A DNA stretch of 64,000 nucleotides, from NCBI GenBank assembly GCA_021234155.1, contig JAJEKV010000002.1:32851645-32915644 (forward strand), given 5' to 3'. Of this stretch, positions 57,429-64,000 are shown one piece after another. The notes under the pieces are model-generated. The model had not been told where the DNA came from, made no database searches, and worked only from the letters and a program-made list of their open reading frames with translations. The first letter of the stretch is position 1. Every line of letters starts with the position of its first letter. The position numbers were made by a program, and so were the translations under genes. The stretch comes from Isoetes taiwanensis (Eukaryota > Streptophyta > Lycopodiopsida > Isoetales > Isoetaceae).

Positions 57429-60400
57429 GGGAATGTGCCTTGGTGGTCTCTGGAATTGTCGAGGTTTCCCATGGCGAAGGGGGTAGTCTCAACTCATTCT
57501 TTGCGGTATGGATCTCATCTTCCTCATGGAGACATGGGAACCTTGAGAACACGAGGCTACGATCTTTTAGGCTATCAACATTTCCCGGTCTTCAATAGCT
57601 GCACATGCAAGAGGGGACATGGAGGGTTGCACATTATTACCGGGAGTCTTTGGCACGGTCGGTCTTTACGCACAAGATTGACAGACACAACCGGGTACTT
57701 GTGGGTGCGGTGCGAGAATTGTAGTGGCAACCCTCTCTTCTTGGTTGCTTGCTACTTTCCACATGCAGAAAGCAACTTTTACCATGCCCACTCAGATGTG
57801 GACAGGCTAGCTCCATATGTCGATCTATATGATGACATACAGCAACATAGATAGTTGGGTAGTGTGGTACTCCTTGGGGACTTCAATGCACGGACAGGAG
57901 TAGAGCAGCCCATGAGACTTGATCCTTTGGCTCAGGATGTGTTACAGTGCGCCCATGGAGGGCTTGGCCACCGAACATCGAGATGATAGTCAAGTCCGCG
58001 CGCTTTGGCGGCGATTGCTTCTACTATGTGGTGTCTTTGACTTGGTAATTTGTAATGGCACGGCACGGTGGCCTTCCTCCCGTAAGTGCACTGCGGACAA
58101 GAGAATCAGGGGTGGAGGATCTAGTGTGGTGGACTATCTATTAGTCGGCCGGCGGGATGTACATTTGATCAACCACTTTCGGGTAGGCAATGCGGTAGAG
58201 ATGAGGAGGCAGACTCGGATCACCTTCCACTCTACTGCGATTGGCTTGGCAGGTGCTAGAACCCCTTCTCTGGCAGCTCCTTGTATACCTCGCTTGCGCA
58301 TTGGATTATGAGCGAGGCAAAGGATTATGCCGATATGCTCATAGATGACCTTCGGGAATTTTGCAGGCCCCCACGCTAGAGCAGCAAACGGGTCAGCTGA
58401 TTGAGCTCCTTGGTACTATTGCAGAAAGATGTTTTGGGATAGCATGCCCGAGAGGTATCACAGGGACTGCAACATTCCTCCGAATCGGTGGTTTGATCTT
58501 TGGCGTAAGGAATAAAAATGCGGCTCGCCGGATCACGAGATCCCGAATGCGCCCACATGCCACCACACATCATCGTGCTTTCTTGAAGGCAAAGAAATCT
58601 CATTACATTGCACTTCATCAAAGGGAAATGTTTTCCATGTTGAAAAGCCATCCTAGAAGCTTTTTGGCGCAAAAGGTTCTTGAAAGCCAGCCCGACCCTA
58701 CGGGGAACATCACTAATGAGCAAAGGGGAACAATACCTGCAGCAACTCTATGATCCTCAAGGGACACGAGCACTCATACCCCCACGAGAATGGTCCGACA
58801 TTAGAAATCACGAGGAGGATGATGTTACCCGTGGTCCGCAGCGTTTGGCCAATGGGAAATCAACGGACTGGATGGTATGCGGCGAGTTGCTCAAGTGGGT
58901 GGGAGCCTATGGTACCGGTCCTAACCACTATGTTCAGCGAGGCCTTCTGGGAAGGATTCCCCAAAGAATGGACCACAAGCGAGTTGTCCCCATTTACAAG
59001 GCAGGAGATCCACATAGTCCAACCAATTACCGAACAATTATGGTGGTTCGGTGTTTGCCAAACCGCTAGCTCGGCATTATTGAGCAACGATTGACCGGTG
59101 GGCGAGAAACAACAGTGTCGCGAGCTCTCACACAAGCGGGGTTCGAACCGGCATTCAACCATTGATCATATCTTCACATTGAGGACTTTGGTTGAGGATA
59201 GCAGAAACCGTCGGCGGGACCTGTATTGTTGCTTTGTTGACTTTGCGAAGGCTTTTGACACCGTGCCTCGGGAAAAGTTATGGGAAAGATTGCGGCAACT
59301 AGAGGTTCCTGTGGATATGCAAAATCAAGATATCTGGGTTATGCGAGAGTTGTGCAGCCGGATGCGGATGACGGGACAACCATTCACTAGCAGTATTGGG
59401 GTCCGCCAGGGATGTCCTCTTTCCCCAACATTGTTTGGTCTGTACATTGACCAGTTGGAACACTGGCTCATGGACAATGGGGGTGGCGGGACCCAACTTT
59501 TGCATCAGGTCATCAGACAACTCATCTATGCGGGGCGATGTTGACCTTTTAGCTCACACTCGGAGGATATGCGGTCTCAATTAGATGCTCGGATACATTA
59601 CGCTGGAGGCCACGGACATGAGCGTCCAACGGCCAAGACCAAGGTGGTCCTAATCTCATCCTCGCGCCATCCAAGGCCCCCTTCATTCACTTATCGAGGG
59701 CAACAAGTGGAGGTGACACCCACCTACAAGTATCTGGGAGTGGTGTTTCCTTCTACACTATGCTGGGACACTTCCATAAGATTGCGTGTAGCAGCAGGCT
59801 GGAAAGCACTCTATGCAATGCAGAACAATAACCACAGAGCAGAACTATATGATTGGGGGCATCAGGCACATCTGTTCAGGGTATTGGTAGAGCCCGTTCT
59901 TTTGTACGGAGTTGAAGTCTGGGGCCCAGTGGTGTCCCTTGCTACTTGGAGTGACTTAGAACAGGTGCAGAAGGCCTTCTTAGCACAGGCACTCGGAGTG
60001 AAATCCACGGTCCCATATCAAATTTTGTTGCAAGAGGCAGGTTTCCTGCCACTTCAGCGAGCGGCCCTTGATAGACACATCGTCTATTTCCAGAAGGTGG
60101 TAAATATGGATGATGATCGTCTACGCGACTTGGCTTATGCAAAGGGCAATGGGACCACAACGACTCAAGAATTGTTGGAAGGATAAAAGAGTGCAGTGGC
60201 TAACTAGATGGAATGTCCAGGAGCACATGTGCATCCAGGTAGAAACAGAGGCAGATCGTGACAGCCTGAGATGTTACCTTGATGCTTGTTTCTCCAGCAA
60301 GCTTTGGGATTCTAGGGCTAGGGAGCAAGTCAAAACAGCACATTACAAGCAGCACATAAATCCCACATTAGAACGAGGCCCACAGCGCTACCTACGTTCA

Positions 60401-60539
60401 CATCTGCCCATGAAAAAGCGCAGGCATATCGCCTCCATTCGCACAGGTGCCCACCATCTCCGGATTGAGACGGGTCGATGGATTGGGGAGCCACGTCAAG
60501 ATAGGGTTTGTCAGTGCTGCTAGACTTGAGCTGTTGAGG
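57429..60539 (+). pseudogene. LINE ORF2: AP endonuclease and reverse transcriptase, broken
   Basis: The endonuclease part reads GYQHFPVFNSCTCKRGHGG, ACYFPHAESNFYHAHSD, VVLLGDFNARTG and GGGSSVVDYLLVG; the DFN and SVVDYLL boxes are typical of APE-type endonucleases. The RT part reads STIDHIFTLRTLVEDSRN, CFVDFAKAFDTVPREKLW, GVRQGCPLSPTLFGLYID and, at the catalytic box, LIYAG then DVDLLAH in the next frame. The C-terminal part holds TPTYKYLGVVFPSTLCWD, EPVLLYGVEVWGP and a Cys box (CQCC, then EDECHTFQSCPAYDQIR). Frame changes near 57850, 58310, 58750, 59090 and 59545 leave no continuous reading frame. Confidence 0.85.
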
Positions 60540-60888
60540 ATGAGTGCCACACTTTCCAGAGCTGCCCAGCATATGATCAGATTCGGACACGCTATGCTCA
60601 GTTGATTAGACGTGATGAGCCGCTACACATGATACTGGGCACGACTTTGGTGCGCTCACTCGGATCATACATTCAGGAAGTACTGGACTTGAGGGCTCAG
60701 ATATGCCCCCAGTCAACCATTTAATTGATGTCAGCAGTCTTATTGCTGTCACGGTTTTTCCCTCGAAAACCCTTCGGGGCGGGGGTTTTTTAATCCGGGC
60801 AGTAATGTGGCTGCTGCGCTTTTTGTATTGGGTCCCATAGGCCGATTGGTCTCCGTGGACGATAAAAACAATTCTATTCTATTCTTCA

Positions 60889-62468
60889 TATGAAATGTTC
60901 AAAGTTTATGGTTGTATGGTTTTTGCTCATGTTCCTAAGGAACTCAGAAAAAAATTAGATGACAGGGCTATAAAATGCTTCCTAGCAGGCTATGACGAGC
61001 AAGCAAAGGCATATAGACTTTATGATGAGTCTAAAAGGCAAATCATTATTAGCAGAGATGTGGTATTCGATGAGAACACACTTTACAAAGACAGAAATAG
61101 AATAATAGATCATAGGGGAATGGAGATGACAGAATTAAATAACAAGGAAGAGGATACACAGGGTAATGCAACTGCTGATATAGATAGTGAAACAGAAAAT
61201 GAGGAGGCATCAGAATAGAGAAATGAAATAGATAATGAAGATATTGAAGCTAAGGAGAATGAACAAGAGTTTGAACAGGCTGGAAAACACAAGAGAAAAA
61301 GAAAATCAGAAGTGGAAAAACTCAAAGGGGAACTAGAAATAGATGCAGGTGAATATGGCAGAAATGAGCAGGGGAAAAGCAAGAGGTTAATTAATGAGCC
61401 AGTGGATATAAATCAGGTGATGGCAATATTTGAACCAAAGGCTCCATTGAATTATGAGGAGGCTTTGCAAGATGAAAAATCAGAACTATGGAAGCAAGCT
61501 ATGAAAGAGGAAATAAATGCATTTGTTAGAACCAACACATATCAGGTTGTGCCAAAACCTAACAACAAAAATATTATAGGATGTAAGTGGATCTACAAAC
61601 TTAAAACTGGAGCAAATGGGGAGCAGAAATACAAGGCCAGGCTAGTTGCACAAGGATTTACACAAAGGAAAGGTTTGGATTATGATGAGACATTCTCACC
61701 CATTGTAAAGTTGACAAGCATAAGGATTTTATTAGCCTATGCAAATGCAAACAGTTTGGAAGTGCATCACATGGATGTGAACACGACTTTCTTAAATGCT
61801 GAAATTGATGAGGAAGTATACATGAAGCAACCACTTGGGTTTGAAGATGAAAAGGAAAACATGATATGGAAACTTAACCGAGCTGTTTATGGCTTAAAGC
61901 AGTCACCAAGGTTATGGTATAAGTGCATAGACAAGTACTTGCAAGAACAAGAATTTACTCAATTCTTGAATGATGGAAACATGTACATTTTAAACAGGGG
62001 TGATCAATTTTACATCATAGCATTATATGTGGACGATAACATTATGGTTGCAAGTGACATGGATATCTTAAATCACTGTAAACAAATACTCCAGAATAGA
62101 TACCAAATGGTGGATCTAGGGGAATTAAAAAGGTTTCTTGGGATGGAAGTAAACAGGGACAAAAGAAAGAAAAGGTTGACAATTACACAGACATGCAACA
62201 TTCAAGGGATGCTAAAAAGATTTAACATGGCAGTATGCAATGTATCAAGAACTCCAATATCACAGGGACTGAAACTTTCATCAGAAATGAGCCCCAAGAC
62301 TGAACAAGAAATAGAACAAATGGCAAATGTTCCTTATAGGGAACTAATTGGCTGCCTACTGTTTGTATCAAGTAGCACAAGGCCAGATATAGCATTTACA
62401 GTGAGCTTACTAAGCAGATTCAGCAATAATCCTGGATACCAACATTGGAGTGCAGCAAAAAGAGTATT
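60889..62468 (+). pseudogene. Copia integrase end and reverse transcriptase
   Basis: Resumes with the integrase C-terminal part (VYGCMVFAHVPKELRKKLDD; RDVVFDENTLY), an acidic linker with a TAG at about 61216, and then the RT: WKQAMKEEINAFVRTNTYQV, KPNNKNIIGCKWIYKLK, VKLTSIRILLAYANAN, LNRAVYGLKQSPRLWYK and the catalytic box ALYVDDNIMVAS. The RT from 61312 to 62468 is one open frame and well preserved. It stops at the insertion at 62469, in the AAKRV motif before RNase H. Confidence 0.9.
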
Positions 62469-63579
62469 CTTGCACTACGACTCGCATGAACACAACAACA
62501 TCATAGATAGATAGGTTTTTCATTCATCTCAGCAGTTTTTTCTACAATGGTATAGGGTGGGTAGCTGCACATCGCAGGCTACCCAAAAAATGAAAAACAT
62601 AGGGAATATCCAGTTATAACACCTGGACCCCAAATAAAATTGTGTGCTATAGATGTTGGCTAGTGTACCTGCCGAGAGTTTATCGCCGGGATTAAAAAAC
62701 CCCGCCCTTTCGGGTTTTCGAGGAAAAACCCTAGCGATAAAATCTCGGCAAGGGGCTTGGACAACGCAGGGCTGCTAAACGTTCCCAAAAAAAACCCACG
62801 CTCCACCGAGAATACCGAAGTCGCGCATCACCCCTGGACCTGCACATCACCAACAGAAAAACCAATAGAGAAAAACCTCAAAAGCGGCTGGTCACAGCGT
62901 GCCGCGACAAAACAACATTTACACCTTGAAAAAGCGAGGGGCTGGTCCGCGCCACGCGACAATTATTACAAATATGAACATATAAATAACAACTTTAAGG
63001 GGGAGGGTGGGAGCCATGGATATCCGCCGAGATGAGAAAGCGCCGATGAAACGTCGATGAAGAACTCGCAATAAGTAGCGATCCCTCAAACGATGAACGG
63101 CCTAGAAATGCATGCGATGCATGCATGGGGATGCAATGCATGCATGCTCGTCGTGCAAGAATGGCGATTCGCTCGCAGCGAATCGATGGCATTCTTGCAC
63201 TACGACTCGCATGAACACAACAACATCCCGATACCAGAGAACTTCAAATACTAGATCCGAGGAGAAAAGGTTGAAGATTGTCCTAGGCTGGACAAAAGGG
63301 CAAAGATAGAAGAGATTAGAAAGGATAGGAAAGGCCAAGAAAGCGTAGCTCATGCAAGAAGAAGCCCCTCCTCCGCATGAGATCAAAGAATAGAAGCCAT
63401 GGATACTGCTGAGAGATGAGAAAGCGCCGATGAAACGTCGATGAAGAACTCTGCAATAAGTAGCGATCCCTCAACCTGATGAACGGCCTAGAAATGCATG
63501 CGATGCATGCATGCGACGCATGCAATGCATGCATGCTCGTCTCGTGCAAGAATGGCGATTCGCTACGCGAATCGATGGC
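62469..63579. mobile_element. Two tandem small palindromic elements plus spacer, in copia
   Basis: The insertion is flanked by ATT (62466-62468 and 63580-63582) and splits copia after AAKRV. The right unit, 63194-63579, is 386 bases; its first 33 bases also begin the insertion at 62469. Each unit ends with the block GGCCTAGAAATGCATGCGAT...GAATCGATGGCATT (about 63099-63193 and 63485-63582). That block holds GCATGCATGC tracts and a hairpin GTGCAAGAATGGCGATTCGCT / AGCGAATCGATGGCATTC. It is one family with 16341-16805. The 62640-62760 part carries another hairpin (TGCCGAGAGTTTATCGC / GCGATAAAATCTCGGCA) around a LINE-3'-like core. No protein is encoded. Confidence 0.65.
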
Positions 63580-64000
63580 ATTAAGATACCTCAAACATAC
63601 CATGCATCATGGGCTCACATACTCAAATGATAATTTGACATTAACAGGATATGCAGATGCAGACTGGGGAAGTGATTTAGACACTAGAAAATCAACTTCA
63701 GGGTTTTGCTTGATGCTAGGAGGAGCAACAATTGCCTGGAAAAGCAAGAAACAAACTTGTGTGGCTATGTCAACAGCTGAAGCTGAGTACAACTCAGCAA
63801 CAGGCAGCAAAAGAAATAGCATGGACCAGACGTCTTCTAGAAGAACTCAAGGTATGTCAAAACTTGCCTACTGTATTGTATTCGGACAGTTTAAGTTGCA
63901 TAGCTATTACCAAAAACCCAGTGCTTCATCAAAGAACTAAGCACATAGAATTACATGTCCATTTTATCAGAGATTTGGTTGCCAAGAATATTATTACAGT
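63580..64000 (+). pseudogene. Copia RNase H, cut by the window edge
   Basis: Reads RYLKHTMHHGLTYSNDNL, GYADADWGSDLDTRKSTSGF, AWKSKKQTCVAMSTAEAEYN, then after a frame change near 63815 LLEELKVCQ-like sequence, ITKNPV-HQRTKHIELHVHF and IRDLV. These are the conserved RNase H blocks of plant copia elements, with the D and E of the ADADW and STAEAEY motifs present. It directly continues the AAKRV motif at 62468. Confidence 0.9.

Larger units (their letters stand above)
55740..60885 (+). mobile_element. LINE with (TTCTA)n tail, near full length, inside copia integrase
   Basis: The insertion contains ORF1, an endonuclease and RT ORF2 and a 3' end with a stable hairpin (CCCTCGAAAACCC...GGGGTTTTTTAATCC at about 60758-60800), GGTCTCCGTGGACGATAAAA and a TTCTATTCTATTC tail (about 60870-60885). 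The short-repeat tail and the C-terminal Cys/His box point to an RTE-like clade rather than L1, but I cannot run a phylogeny. Copia sequence continues on both sides. Relatives in this window lie at 23919-27410, 29467-29634 with 48183-48800, and as short 3' copies at 23449 and 52099. Confidence 0.85.
53096..64000 (+). mobile_element. Ty1/copia retrotransposon, runs off the window
   Basis: A candidate 5' LTR of about 590 bases begins TGTTGGAAGA at 53096 and ends TCTCTTCA at 53688, followed by the PBS TGGTATCAGAGC (53691-53702). The order Gag, protease, integrase, RT, RNase H is that of copia elements. Two insertions interrupt it, a LINE (about 55740-60885) and a pair of small palindromic elements (62469-63579). 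The RNase H domain runs to the window's right edge, so the 3' LTR is not seen. Frameshifts and stops show it is dead. The LTR start is tentative because no second LTR is available for comparison. Confidence 0.85.

Noticed and set aside
63477-63540. Hammerhead ribozyme in the small palindromic element
   Set aside because: CTGATGA and GAAA are present, but stem I and stem III partners could not be paired and the left unit has CGATGA instead. Kept only as a hint in the findings.

Overview
The window looks like intergenic chromatin of a large, repeat-rich land-plant genome. The evidence is intron-containing fragments of plastid-type genes (STN7 kinase, beta-carotene hydroxylase), plant LTR retrotransposons primed by initiator tRNA-Met, and nested LINEs, LTR elements and DNA transposons with almost no intact host genes. 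A fungal-type secreted FAD oxidase and the style of the transposons would suit a fern or another non-model vascular plant, but that is inference. All alignments were made by eye.

Layout. 0.7-3.6 kb: minus-strand mosaic of captured exons (unknown exon, beta-carotene hydroxylase, STN7). 3.6-9.2 kb: repeat-derived DNA without genes. 9.26-16.34 kb: a minus-strand LTR retrotransposon. Its decayed internal ORF starts with a histone H3-like tail, a hAT-type MITE sits in its interior, and an L1-like LINE splits its LTR. 16.3-18.4 kb: a small element with terminal repeats and a 1.3-kb dispersed repeat. 18.5-20.2 kb: the only intact host-type gene, a secreted FAD-linked oxidase. 21.6-22.8 kb: foldback and inverted-repeat elements. 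23.4-27.4 kb: LINE copies on both strands. 28.8-48.8 kb: a 5'-truncated LINE split by an LTR retrotransposon (5-bp duplication TCACC). The 3' LTR of that retrotransposon is itself split by an 11.1-kb DNA transposon. 51.7-53.1 kb: inverted copy of the 1.3-kb repeat. 53.1-64 kb: a Ty1/copia element carrying a whole LINE and a pair of small palindromic elements, running off the window.

The most unusual content is in the 29.6-48.2 kb LTR element. Between its primer-binding site and 3' LTR there is no recognisable gag-pol. Instead there is a frameshifted ORF that starts with the first ten residues of histone H3 (with Met), continues through about 250 charged residues, and ends in an H3 histone fold, including the MPKDI-LARR terminus. 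A diverged relative of this ORF, with RTKQTSRK, sits at the matching place in the minus-strand element at 9.3-11.4 kb, so the H3-like ORF is a property of the element family. The DNA transposon in the 3' LTR pairs a decayed cysteine-rich transposase (minus strand) with a Ulp1-type protease and an FCP1/HAD-like module (plus strand).

Most coding regions are broken by small indels and stops. I cannot separate true decay from assembly indels in every case.
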